Source of the DNA: Palleronia abyssalis
Lineage (GTDB): Bacteria; Pseudomonadota; Alphaproteobacteria; Rhodobacterales; Rhodobacteraceae
Length of the DNA: 64,000 bases
Direction of reading: 5' to 3'
NCBI RefSeq assembly: GCF_900302445.1
Contig: NZ_ONZF01000003.1
Location: 62,001-126,000, forward strand
Part shown: positions 55,749-64,000 of the stretch, one piece after another
How positions within the stretch are numbered: the stretch's first letter is position 1
Layout of the letters: each line of letters starts with the position of its first letter
The notes under the pieces: model-generated
Database searches by the model: none
What the model was told of the DNA's origin: nothing
The model's input: only the letters and a program-made list of their open reading frames with translations
Program-made: the position numbers and the translations under genes

Positions 55749-56669
55749 ATGCACGATTTCCAGAACCTGAAGATCCCCGCCATCGCGGCGCCGATGTTCC
55801 TGACCTCGGGGCCCGACCTCGTGGTGGAATGCTGCCGGTCCGGCGTTCTGGGCACCTTCCCGGCCCTGAACCAGCGCACCACCGAAGGCTTCGGCGACTG
55901 GCTGACCCAGATCGAAGATCGCTTGGCCGAGGTGGAAAGCCCCGCCCCCTACGGCGTCAACCTGATCGTCCACAAGTCGAACAAACGGGTGCAGCCCGAC
56001 CTCGAGCTTTGCGTGAAGCACAAGGTGCCGCTTGTCATCACGTCGCTGGGCGCGGTGAAGGAGGTTGTCGACGCCGTCCACAGCTATGGCGGCAAGATCT
56101 TCCACGACGTCATCAAGACCCGCCACGCCGAAAAGGCGGTCGAGGCGGGCGTCGACGGCCTTGTCGCGGTCTGCGCCGGCGCGGGCGGCCATGGCGGCAC
56201 GCTTTCCGCCTTCGGCTTCATCCCCGAGATCCGGTCCTTCTTCGACGGTACCATCGTGCTGTCGGGCGCCATCTCGACCGGGGCGCAGATCGCTGCGGCG
56301 CGCGCGATGGGCGCCGACCTAGCCTACCTGGGCACCCGCTTCATCGCCACCGAGGAAGCGATGGTCAGCCAGGAAAACAAGGATATGGTCGTCTCATCCA
56401 CCACGACCGACATCGTCTATACCCCCAAGATCTCGGGCGTGAACGCCAATTTCATGCGTGGCTCGATGATCAGCCAGGGGCTGGACCCGGACAACCTGCC
56501 CGATCACGGGCCGATGAACATGGAAAGCGAGGCGCGCGCCTGGAAGGACGTCTGGTCGGCGGGCCACGGCGTCGCGGCCATCCACGACATCCTGCCCGCG
56601 GCCGAGCTTTGCGACCGCCTGACCCGCGAATACCGCGACGCCTGCGCCATGCTGGGCAAGGACGCGTAA
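55749..56669 (+). CDS. Nitronate monooxygenase (2-nitropropane dioxygenase family)
   Basis: FMN-dependent TIM-barrel oxygenase of 306 residues. Stretches are IPAIAAPMFLTSGPDLVVE, the flavin-binding AGAGGHGGTLSAFGFIPEI, and SGAISTGAQIAAARAMGADLAYLGTRF (landmarks SGAIST and YLGTRF). The catalytic His lies in GGHGGT. It oxidises alkyl nitronates such as propionate-3-nitronate in characterised members; the precise substrate is unknown. The ATG at 55749 follows GGGAGG. The thioesterase gene begins three bases after its stop. Confidence 0.92.
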   Translation: MHDFQNLKIPAIAAPMFLTSGPDLVVECCRSGVLGTFPALNQRTTEGFGDWLTQIEDRLAEVESPAPYGVNLIVHKSNKRVQPDLELCVKHKVPLVITSLGAVKEVVDAVHSYGGKIFHDVIKTRHAEKAVEAGVDGLVAVCAGAGGHGGTLSAFGFIPEIRSFFDGTIVLSGAISTGAQIAAARAMGADLAYLGTRFIATEEAMVSQENKDMVVSSTTTDIVYTPKISGVNANFMRGSMISQGLDPDNLPDHGPMNMESEARAWKDVWSAGHGVAAIHDILPAAELCDRLTREYRDACAMLGKDA

Positions 56670-56672
56670 GCC

Positions 56673-57155
56673 ATGTTTGCCCGAACCCCTGAAGATCTGC
56701 CCGACATGGCGACGATGCGGTCGATGTCGGGCTTCGCGTTCATGCGCGCGATGCTGGAAGGCCGCTTTTCCGAGCCGCCCATCGCCGAAGGCATCAACTA
56801 CCGCCTCGATACCGTCGAGGATGGGCGGGTCGTCTTTCGCGGCACGCCGAAATTCGACCACGTCAATCCCATGGGCGGTCTGCACGGCGGCTGGTACGGC
56901 ACGCTTCTGGACAGTTGCATGGCCTGCGCGGTGATGACGAAGGTACCGCAGGGATCGACCTACACGACGCTGGAATACAAGATAAACATCTGCCGCGCAC
57001 TGCCCCCCGGGGTCGAGGTGCTGGCCGAAGGCCGGACCAGCCATGCGGGTCGCTCGACCGGAATCGCCTCGGGCGAGCTTCGCGGCGCTGCGGACGGCAA
57101 ACTTTATGCCACCGGATCGACCACCTGCCTGATCATGCAACTGCCCGAAGCCTGA
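56673..57155 (+). CDS. PaaI-family hotdog thioesterase
   Basis: Acyl-CoA thioesterase of 160 residues with the hotdog-fold signature NPMGGLHGGWYGTLLDS (conserved HGG) and the second-strand EYKINICRALPPG. PaaI-type enzymes clear stalled acyl-CoA or aryl-CoA intermediates. It starts three bases after the nitronate monooxygenase stop, so it is in the same operon. It converges on the DUF2235 gene. Confidence 0.9.
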   Translation: MFARTPEDLPDMATMRSMSGFAFMRAMLEGRFSEPPIAEGINYRLDTVEDGRVVFRGTPKFDHVNPMGGLHGGWYGTLLDSCMACAVMTKVPQGSTYTTLEYKINICRALPPGVEVLAEGRTSHAGRSTGIASGELRGAADGKLYATGSTTCLIMQLPEA

Positions 57156-57177
57156 TCCGGGCGCGCATGGCGGCAGG

Positions 57178-58263
57178 TCAGGATACCGCCCGCCGCGACA
57201 CCGCGGCAGTGCGGCTGTTCGGAAGGTCCCCGGTGGGGTCGAACGTCCGCTCACTGGCGTCGATACCGATCGCGCGCGGGGTGCGATAGCGCAGCAACCG
57301 ACCCAATCCGCGATTCAGTCCGATGGACGGCGCCTGAAGATCGATCGGATAGCGGCGACGCCATCCCTCTGGCAGGTCCAGCCCAGCCGCCTCGGCCCGG
57401 TCCAGCATCCAGACCAGCGGGATGTTCGACAGCGACCGCGCCGCGCCCACACCCGCCAGCTGCCCCCCCACGTCGCCATGGGTACCTGGGAACCAGACCT
57501 GCTCGCACGTACCGACCCAGTCTTCGCGCAGGCGCCACATGACGGGCGCATAGGCCACGCGCGTCTCGTCCCGGGCCAGCGCGTGATAACCCCGCTTCAG
57601 CGACGGCCCCAGCGCGTGGTCGTGGAACCGGTGCGCCATCTGGGAATAGCGCCACAGGATCGGCCCCCGCATCCCCAAGGCCTTGACCGTGTCGAACGCG
57701 CCGATCATCTCGATATCCACGGAGTCGTGGCAATATAGGCGTCGAAAATCCCGCGCGCCCGCACTGTCAGGCAAGGTCCGGTAATAGCGATAGGCCATGT
57801 GGACATTGCGCTCGGTCGCGGCCTCGGCCTTCAGAAGACCCAGCCGGTCGATCACACCCGCCAGCGACCGCACGGCATACGCCCCGCGCGAGTACCCGAA
57901 CAGATAGATCCGGTCGCCAGGCCGGTAATGCGAAGCAAGCCAGCCGTAGGCGCGCCGGATCTGGCGGTTCAGGCCCCGCCCCTCGATCACGTCGCGCAAC
58001 TGGCGCCAGTTCGTGTACTGGATCCCCGGCTCGTAATAGAGGGCCAGGTCGCGCGCCGGAGTCCGCTCGGCCAGCAGACGATAGATCAGGCCGGCATTGG
58101 TCTCCGTCCCCGGCTCGAGGCTCGACATCGTCCCGTCGAGGATCACGACGAGCGTGGTCGAGCCGCGCCGCACCCCGCGCGAGACCTGGCGCACCTTGCC
58201 GCGGCGCGCGATCCAGGCCCGCGCTTGGCGGAGGACCTTATTCAGCGGCGAGCGGTCGATCAT
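57178..58263 (-). CDS. DUF2235 alpha/beta-hydrolase
   Basis: A 361-residue DUF2235 protein with an alpha/beta-hydrolase core: VVILDGTMSSLEPG near the N-terminus, the nucleophile elbow GYSRGAYAVRSLAG near residue 125, and FPGTHGDVGGQ with the probable catalytic Asp-His region. Some members are type VI phospholipase effectors (Tle1), but no such system is nearby. The first 26 bases overlap the 3' end of the molybdenum hydroxylase gene, so the two are coupled. Confidence 0.85.
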   Translation of the reverse strand: MIDRSPLNKVLRQARAWIARRGKVRQVSRGVRRGSTTLVVILDGTMSSLEPGTETNAGLIYRLLAERTPARDLALYYEPGIQYTNWRQLRDVIEGRGLNRQIRRAYGWLASHYRPGDRIYLFGYSRGAYAVRSLAGVIDRLGLLKAEAATERNVHMAYRYYRTLPDSAGARDFRRLYCHDSVDIEMIGAFDTVKALGMRGPILWRYSQMAHRFHDHALGPSLKRGYHALARDETRVAYAPVMWRLREDWVGTCEQVWFPGTHGDVGGQLAGVGAARSLSNIPLVWMLDRAEAAGLDLPEGWRRRYPIDLQAPSIGLNRGLGRLLRYRTPRAIGIDASERTFDPTGDLPNSRTAAVSRRAVS

Positions 58264-60535
58264 CTGCCTCTCGTATCGTCTGCCACAGCCGCCCCGGCGT
58301 CAGCGGCGGCTGCAGGTCGCGCACGCCCCTGTCCCACAGCGCGTCCTCAACCGCGTTCATCACCGCCGCCATCGCGCCCACGGTCCCGGCCTCGCCACAG
58401 CCCTTCATGCCCAGCGGGTTCTGCGTCGACGGCACAGGCTCGAATGACAAATCCACCGATGGCAGATCGGTCGCGCGCGGCATGGCGTAATCCATGAAGC
58501 TGGCCGTCAGGCACTGGCCCTCCGCGTCATAGACCGCGTGCTCCATCAGGATCTGACCGACGCCCTGCGCCACGCCGCCATGCACCTGCCCCGCGGCCAG
58601 CATCGGGTTGATGAGGTTGCCGAAATCGTCGACGACGGTATAGCGTTCGACCACCACATGGCCGGTCTCGGGGTCGATCTCGACCTCGGCCACGTGGGCG
58701 CCGTTCGGGAAGGACCGTCCGGGCAGCGTGTCTCGCCCCTCGAACCGGGTCAGATCGGCACGCCCAGCCGCCCGCGCACGCGCAACCGCCTCCAGCACCG
58801 ACGGCGCCTCGTTCGATCCTGCGATGCGGAACCGTTCATCGTCGAACTCGACCTCGGCGCCCTCCTCGTCGGACAGGAACTCCGCCAACGCGGCAATGGC
58901 GTCGCCCGCCACCTTCAGGGTCGCGGTGCCCTGCGTCGTGACCGAACGCGATCCACCTGTCCCGCCGCCCCGTTCGATCCGATCCGAGTCGCCTTGAACC
59001 ACCTCGATCGCCTCGGCCGGAATACCGGTCTGGTCGGCCAGGAACTGGGCGAACACCGTCTCGTGCCCTTGCCCGTTCGATTGCGTGCCAACGTAAAGCC
59101 GCACGCCGCCGTCATCGGTGAACTCGACCGTCGCGCCCTCGGACGGGTCGCCCAGGATCGACTCGATGTAATAGCAGACGCCCATCCCCCGAAGCCGCCC
59201 CTGCGCCGCACTGGCGTCGCGCCGCTTGGCGAAGCCGGCCCTGTCCGCCGCAGCCTGGGCTCGGTCCAGAACGCGGGCGAAAGCGCCCACATCGTAACTT
59301 TCGCCAGAGACGGTGGTATAGGGGAACGCCCCCTCGGCCACGAAGTTCTTGCGCCGCAGCTCCCACGGATCGAGGCCCAGCTCGCGCGCCGCCCGGTCCA
59401 TCACTCGCTCCAGCGCAAAGATCGCCTCGGGGCGCCCGGCCCCGCGATAAGCGTCCACCTGCACGGTATTGGTAAAGATCCCCCGGGCGCGCAGCCAGGC
59501 CGTCCCGATATCATAGGTCCCCGTCAGCACCCGCGCGAACAGGTAGCTTTGGATCATCTGCCCGAAGTTCGAATTGTAGGCTCCCAGATTGCTAAGCGTA
59601 TCGACCTTGTAGGCGACGATCCGGTGGTCCGCGTCGAACCCCAGCTCAAGCTCGCTGACCAGGTCGCGACCCGCATTGTCGGTTAGCATTCCCTCGCCAC
59701 GCGACGCGACCCACGCCACTGGACGGCCCAGCTGCGATGCCGCCAGCGCGACGCAGAAATACTCGGGGTAGTTCGACGCCTTGGTCCCGAATCCGCCGCC
59801 CACGTCCGGCGTGGTCACGCGCACGGCCTCGGGCGCCATCCCGAGACGCTCGCACAGTTCCTTCTTCAGCGACCACACACCCTGCCCGCCATAGCAGACA
59901 TGCATCCGGTCCCCCTCGGGTTCGGCGAAACAGGCGCGCGTCTCCATCGGGTTCGACACAATACGGTTGTCCTCGACCCGCAGGCGCACGCGATGGGCGG
60001 CCCCGGCCAGCGCCGCCTCTGTCGCGGCCTCGTCGCCCAGGCCGTAATCGAACGCCACGTTGTCGGGAGCCTCGTCATGCACGGAAGGTCCGCCCGGCGC
60101 GACCTCGGCATGGACGGGCAGGTCGTCAATTTCCAGCACCACGGCTTCGACCGCATCGCGCGCCGCGGCCTCGGTCTCGGCCACGATGACCGCCACCGGT
60201 TCGCCCACGAAGCGCACATGGCCCTTTGCCAGGAACGGTCGCAGGGGGGCTGCGCCCTTCGTGCCGTCGCGATTGGGCGCAGTGGTAAAGTTCATCCCCA
60301 GATCGGCGCCGGCGGCTTCGGCATCCTCGGCCGTCATCGCCAGCACCACGCCGGGCATCTCGCGCGCCGCATCCAGATCGACGGACACGATCCGTCCATG
60401 GGCAACGTCAGAGCGAACGAAGGCGGCCCACAGCGCGCCCTCGGGGATCAGATCCCCGACATAGCGCCCCCCTCCGGTCAGGAACCGAACGTCCTCGCGC
60501 CGCATCACCGGCTGGCTCTTCCCGAATTTCAGCAT
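58238..60535 (-). CDS. Xanthine dehydrogenase/CO dehydrogenase-type molybdopterin-binding large subunit (orphan)
   Basis: A 765-residue large subunit of the molybdenum hydroxylase family. It has the N-terminal [19 protein letters not shown], the motif [15 protein letters not shown] (the form II pattern, not the AYxCSFR of true CO dehydrogenase), and the active-site Glu E715 in [11 protein letters not shown]. These enzymes hydroxylate purines, aldehydes or other carbon centres. The usual FAD and 2Fe-2S subunit genes are absent on both sides, so partners must be encoded elsewhere. The ATG at 60535 gives the standard N-terminus; divergent from valS. Confidence 0.92.
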   Translation of the reverse strand: MLKFGKSQPVMRREDVRFLTGGGRYVGDLIPEGALWAAFVRSDVAHGRIVSVDLDAAREMPGVVLAMTAEDAEAAGADLGMNFTTAPNRDGTKGAAPLRPFLAKGHVRFVGEPVAVIVAETEAAARDAVEAVVLEIDDLPVHAEVAPGGPSVHDEAPDNVAFDYGLGDEAATEAALAGAAHRVRLRVEDNRIVSNPMETRACFAEPEGDRMHVCYGGQGVWSLKKELCERLGMAPEAVRVTTPDVGGGFGTKASNYPEYFCVALAASQLGRPVAWVASRGEGMLTDNAGRDLVSELELGFDADHRIVAYKVDTLSNLGAYNSNFGQMIQSYLFARVLTGTYDIGTAWLRARGIFTNTVQVDAYRGAGRPEAIFALERVMDRAARELGLDPWELRRKNFVAEGAFPYTTVSGESYDVGAFARVLDRAQAAADRAGFAKRRDASAAQGRLRGMGVCYYIESILGDPSEGATVEFTDDGGVRLYVGTQSNGQGHETVFAQFLADQTGIPAEAIEVVQGDSDRIERGGGTGGSRSVTTQGTATLKVAGDAIAALAEFLSDEEGAEVEFDDERFRIAGSNEAPSVLEAVARARAAGRADLTRFEGRDTLPGRSFPNGAHVAEVEIDPETGHVVVERYTVVDDFGNLINPMLAAGQVHGGVAQGVGQILMEHAVYDAEGQCLTASFMDYAMPRATDLPSVDLSFEPVPSTQNPLGMKGCGEAGTVGAMAAVMNAVEDALWDRGVRDLQPPLTPGRLWQTIREADDRPLAAE

Positions 60536-60660
60536 GGCAGGGTCTCCTTTTCGGCGCCAACCTGCCCCGCACCGCAGGCGAATGCCAGCCTCAAAGCCGC
60601 CTTTCCCTCGCCCGCGCGATTGGCTATCCCGACCCCGACCGGATCCGAGGACCAGACCCC

Positions 60661-63600
60661 ATGCCCATGGAAAAAACCTTCGACGCCGCCAGCGCCGAGC
60701 CCCGCATCTACGAGTTTTGGGAGCGTGAGGGCTGTTTCGCCGCAGGCGCCAACGCCCGCCCCGATGCCGAGACATTCTCGATCATGATCCCGCCGCCCAA
60801 CGTGACGGGCTCGCTGCACATGGGGCACGCCTTCAACAACACGCTGCAGGACATCCTGGTGCGCTGGAAGCGGATGCAGGGGCTCGATACGCTCTGGCAG
60901 CCCGGCACCGACCACGCGGGCATCGCCACGCAAATGGTGGTCGAACGCGAGCTGGCCAAGACCAATCGCCGCCGGACCGATATGAAACGCGAAGACTTCC
61001 TGGATCTCGTCTGGGAACAGAAGAAGCAATCGCGCGGCAACATCCGCGGCCAACTCGAACGCCTCGGGGCGTCGGTCGACTGGTCGCGCGAGGCCTTCAC
61101 GATGAGCGGGGCCCCCGGCGATCCAGGCGACACGCCGGGCGGGCAGGACTTCCACGCCGCCGTCATCCGCACCTTCGTCGAGTTCTACGAGAAGGGCATC
61201 ATCTACCGCGGCAAGCGGCTGGTGAACTGGGACCCCCATTTCGAGACGGCGATCTCCGATCTCGAGGTCGAGAATATAGACCAGCCCGGCCATATGTGGC
61301 ACTTCAAGTACCCTCTCGCCGGCGGTGCAACGTACACTTACGTCGAGAAGGACGAGGACGGGAACACCCTCTTCGAGGAAGAGCGGGACTATATCTCGAT
61401 CGCCACCACCCGGCCCGAAACCATGCTGGGCGACGGCGCGGTCGCGGTTCACCCTTCGGATGAGCGTTACGCGCCAATCGTCGGAAAACTCTGCGAAATC
61501 CCGGTCGGCCCCCGGGAACATCGGCGCCTGATCCCGATCATCACAGATGAATACCCCGACCCTGATTTCGGCTCGGGCGCGGTCAAGATCACCGGCGCGC
61601 ACGACTTCAACGACTACGGCGTCGCGACCCGCAACGGCATCCCCCTTTATGCGCTGATGGACACGAAGGGGCGTATGCGAACCGACGGCCTGTCCTACGA
61701 GGAGGCCGCTCAGCTTGCGGGGCGCATCGCCCGCGGCGCGGAGCCTGCGCCTGCTGACGCCACGCATATCAACCTCGTCCCCGAGGAACTGCGCGGTCTG
61801 GACCGGTTCGACGCGCGCAAGGCCGTCATCGACGCGATCACCGGGGAAGGTCTGGCCGTCATGGTCCCCGACACCGATCCCCGCCTCGGCGCACCGGCCG
61901 CCAAGGCGCCCATCGCGCCCGAGGAAGGCGGTGAAACGCGGCAGGCCGAGATGATCCCGCTGGTCGAGAAGAAGACGATCACCCAGCCCTTCGGCGATCG
62001 GTCGAAGGTCGTGATCGAGCCCATGCTGACCGACCAGTGGTTCGTCGATGCCGAAAAGATCGTCGCCCCCGCCATCGACGCGGTGCGCCAGGGGCAAGCC
62101 CGCGCCGACGGCTCGACCGAGGGCACGAAGATCCTGCCCGAGCGCGACGCAAAGACCTATTTCCACTGGCTCGAGAATATCGAGCCGTGGTGCATCTCGC
62201 GCCAGCTCTGGTGGGGCCACCGGATTCCGGTCTGGACTGCCATCGCGCCTGACTTCAATGGACAGATCAGTAAGGCGACAGTCAGAGTTGGCGGCGATTT
62301 GGCGCAGACGGCCAGGGGACAGGCGTTTCTGCGGGAAGAAACCAAGAAACTCGAGGATTGGGATGGCCCACGAGGCAAGGCCGGCCACCCGATCGTCGAA
62401 GTCTGCGCCGTCAACGCCGAGGCCGCGAAGGAGAAAATTGCCAAGATTTGGAAGGAAAGAGCGGGGCATATTCCGGAGTTCAAGGAAGTCGCACGGGAGC
62501 CCGGCGAGTACCTTGTTGATCCTGATGGGTGGGATATGCAATCGGCTGTGCCATTCTGGCAAGACCCCGATGTCCTCGACACGTGGTTCTCCTCCGGCCT
62601 CTGGCCGCTGGGCACACTGGGCTGGACCGGCGATGCCGAGAAGGACGCGCAGAACGAGGCGCTGCAAAAGTATTTCCCCTCCTCCGTCCTGATCACGGGT
62701 TTCGACATCATCTTCTTCTGGGTCGCCCGTATGATGATGATGCAATATGCGATGGTGGGCGAAAAACCCTTCCATACCGTTTACGTCCACGCCCTCGTCC
62801 GTGACGAGAAGGGGCGGAAGATGTCCAAATCGCTCGGCAACGTCATCGACCCGCTGACCTTGATCGACGAATACGGCGCGGACGCGGTGCGCTTCACCTT
62901 GGCCTCGATGGCGGCGATGGGACGCGACCTGAAGCTGTCGAAGGACCGCGTCGCCGGCTATCGCAATTTTGGCACGAAACTCTGGAACGCCTTCCGCTTC
63001 GCCGAAATGAACCAGGTGAAGTCCGGCTCGCAACGCCCTGACCGCGTTCAGGAAACCACGAACGCGTGGATCCTTGGCGAACTTGGCCGCACCCGCGACG
63101 CGGTTCACGCCTCGCTTGAGGATTACCGCTTCAACGATGCCGCGAACACGCTCTATGCCTTCGTCTGGGGCCGTGTCTGCGACTGGTATCTCGAACTCTC
63201 GAAGCCCCTCTTCGACACCGACGCGGCCGATGAAACCCGGGCGACCATGGGCTATGTCCTCGACCAGTGCCTGATCCTGCTGCATCCCTTCATGCCCTTC
63301 CTGACCGAGGAGCTTTGGGGCCACGCCGAACGCGACACCCGCCTCGTTCATGCGCCTTGGCCGGACTATACGGCCGCCGCCCTGATCGACCCGGCCGCGG
63401 ATCGCGAGATGTCGTGGGTCATCGGCCTGATCGAGCAGATCCGGTCGGTCCGGGGAGAGATGAACGTCCCCGCCTCGCTTCACGCGCCGTTGCTGATGGT
63501 CGAACTGGACGATGACGGCCGCCGCGCTTTCGACCGCAATCGCGCGCTGATCGAACGGCTGGCCCGACTGGGCGACGTCTCAGAAGGCCCCGCCCCCAAG

Positions 63601-63867
63601 GGCGCCATGATCCTGCCGGTTCAGGGTGGGTCCTTCGCGTTGCCGCTGGCCGACATCATCGATGTGGACGCCGAGAAGGCGCGTGTCGAGAAGGCGCTCG
63701 GCAAGCTCGACAAGGACATCCGTGGGCTCGAACGGCGTTTGAAGAACCCCAAGTTCCGCGAAAGCGCGCCGGAGGAGGTCGTGGCCGAGACCGAGGCGCT
63801 GCTGGCCGACAAGACCGCCGACCGCAACCGAATGAAGGAAGCCGAGGCGCGGCTGGCCGAGATATGA
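60661..63867 (+). CDS. valS: Valyl-tRNA synthetase
   Basis: Class I synthetase of 1068 residues. Signatures are HMGH (residues 53-56, in SLHMGHAFN), KMSKS (720-724), the editing domain (about 225-390, [10 protein letters not shown]), the anticodon-binding region, and a C-terminal coiled coil that ends the protein. The start at 60661 has GAGGA upstream; an ATG six bases on is equivalent. Codons 531-634 use different synonymous codons than the flanks and lie between WWGHRIPVW and [11 protein letters not shown]. Confidence 0.97.
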   Translation: MPMEKTFDAASAEPRIYEFWEREGCFAAGANARPDAETFSIMIPPPNVTGSLHMGHAFNNTLQDILVRWKRMQGLDTLWQPGTDHAGIATQMVVERELAKTNRRRTDMKREDFLDLVWEQKKQSRGNIRGQLERLGASVDWSREAFTMSGAPGDPGDTPGGQDFHAAVIRTFVEFYEKGIIYRGKRLVNWDPHFETAISDLEVENIDQPGHMWHFKYPLAGGATYTYVEKDEDGNTLFEEERDYISIATTRPETMLGDGAVAVHPSDERYAPIVGKLCEIPVGPREHRRLIPIITDEYPDPDFGSGAVKITGAHDFNDYGVATRNGIPLYALMDTKGRMRTDGLSYEEAAQLAGRIARGAEPAPADATHINLVPEELRGLDRFDARKAVIDAITGEGLAVMVPDTDPRLGAPAAKAPIAPEEGGETRQAEMIPLVEKKTITQPFGDRSKVVIEPMLTDQWFVDAEKIVAPAIDAVRQGQARADGSTEGTKILPERDAKTYFHWLENIEPWCISRQLWWGHRIPVWTAIAPDFNGQISKATVRVGGDLAQTARGQAFLREETKKLEDWDGPRGKAGHPIVEVCAVNAEAAKEKIAKIWKERAGHIPEFKEVAREPGEYLVDPDGWDMQSAVPFWQDPDVLDTWFSSGLWPLGTLGWTGDAEKDAQNEALQKYFPSSVLITGFDIIFFWVARMMMMQYAMVGEKPFHTVYVHALVRDEKGRKMSKSLGNVIDPLTLIDEYGADAVRFTLASMAAMGRDLKLSKDRVAGYRNFGTKLWNAFRFAEMNQVKSGSQRPDRVQETTNAWILGELGRTRDAVHASLEDYRFNDAANTLYAFVWGRVCDWYLELSKPLFDTDAADETRATMGYVLDQCLILLHPFMPFLTEELWGHAERDTRLVHAPWPDYTAAALIDPAADREMSWVIGLIEQIRSVRGEMNVPASLHAPLLMVELDDDGRRAFDRNRALIERLARLGDVSEGPAPKGAMILPVQGGSFALPLADIIDVDAEKARVEKALGKLDKDIRGLERRLKNPKFRESAPEEVVAETEALLADKTADRNRMKEAEARLAEI

Positions 63868-64000
63868 CCGACCCGCGCCTGACCCCGCTGGCCGCCGCCC
63901 TGCCCGCCACGGTGCCGTTCGTCGGCCCCGAGACACAGGAACGGCAGCGGGGCGCGTCCTTCCGCGCGCGCCTTGGCGCAAACGAAAGCGTCTTCGGCCC
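63864..64000 (+). CDS. PLP-dependent aminotransferase, N-terminal part (3' end outside window)
   Basis: Only the first 45 residues are visible. The segment [19 protein letters not shown] followed by GANESVFGP matches the N-terminus of class I/II (HisC-like) aminotransferases. Its ATG overlaps the valS stop (ATGA), so it is in the valS transcript. The PLP lysine and substrate site are beyond the window. Confidence 0.75.
   Translation, partial: MTDPRLTPLAAALPATVPFVGPETQERQRGASFRARLGANESVFG

Noticed and set aside
57178-58263. Type VI secretion phospholipase effector
   Set aside because: DUF2235 proteins include such effectors, but there is no immunity gene, VgrG, PAAR or other type VI gene in the window.
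58238-60535. Aerobic carbon monoxide dehydrogenase large subunit CoxL
   Set aside because: The motif is AYRGAGR (form II), not the AYxCSFR of true CO dehydrogenases, and coxS and coxM are missing.
60529-63483. Open frame of 984 codons antisense to valS
   Set aside because: It is the shadow of a high-GC gene on the opposite strand; the product is rich in Arg, Gly, His and Asp without any family motif, and valS is unmistakable.

Overview
The window looks like ordinary chromosome of an alphaproteobacterium of the Rhodobacteraceae/roseobacter group. The evidence is the high GC content, the gene order yajC-secD-secF next to an Mth938-like gene and ccmABCDG, the M23 peptidase-bactofilin pair, trpG-trpD, putA with a divergent Lrp regulator, and many start/stop (ATGA) overlaps. 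No species is named, because nothing in the sequence fixes one. I saw no tRNA, rRNA, CRISPR array, transposase, integrase or phage gene.

Layout. 1-6022 (+): the end of an AsmA-like protein, queA, a six-helix voltage-gated-type K+ channel carrying a zinc ribbon, an M23 peptidase overlapping a bactofilin, and a glycosyltransferase. 6129-13240 (-): a peptide-type ABC importer with two ATPases, two permeases and two paralogous binding proteins. 13387-15277 (-): prfB and a DUF1223 protein. 15496-18297 (+): acnA. 18409-25714 (-): an EF-hand protein, ccmGDCBA, an Mth938-like protein, then secF, secD and yajC, with a small membrane protein on the other strand. 25956-29904 (+): a degenerate trypsin-like protein, serS, and the accessory patch. 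29977-33422 (-): der, bamB and a YfgM-like protein, an envelope-assembly operon. 33622-38558 (+): an RND efflux pair. 38586-42104 (-): an Atm1-type ABC exporter and a LysM protein. 42187-49596: a LOG-family hydrolase, a divergent polysaccharide deacetylase, trpG-trpD-GNAT, divergent metF/metR, a DUF1428 protein and an inositol monophosphatase. 49593-54747: a GFA protein, a rhomboid protease, and putA with its divergent Lrp-type regulator. 54831-64000: an aldo/keto reductase, a nitronate monooxygenase, a thioesterase, a DUF2235 hydrolase, an orphan molybdenum hydroxylase subunit, valS and the start of an aminotransferase.

The least ordinary stretch is about 27.7-30.0 kb. The codon style of serS changes over its last 50 or so codons. 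Its stop overlaps the start of an AT-richer gene of unknown function whose product carries an R-N-x-x-x-H motif like the active site of HEPN ribonucleases. Next come a truncated and an intact copy of a TspO-like membrane protein gene, three GTAG-footed palindromes resembling REP elements, and a degenerate 11-bp tandem repeat that ends on the der stop codon. This is the best candidate for a recently acquired, possibly defence-related, insertion. Elsewhere the unusual points are small: a pseudo-protease that has lost its histidine, a GNAT gene where trpC often sits, an orphan molybdopterin subunit, and a codon-shifted segment inside valS.
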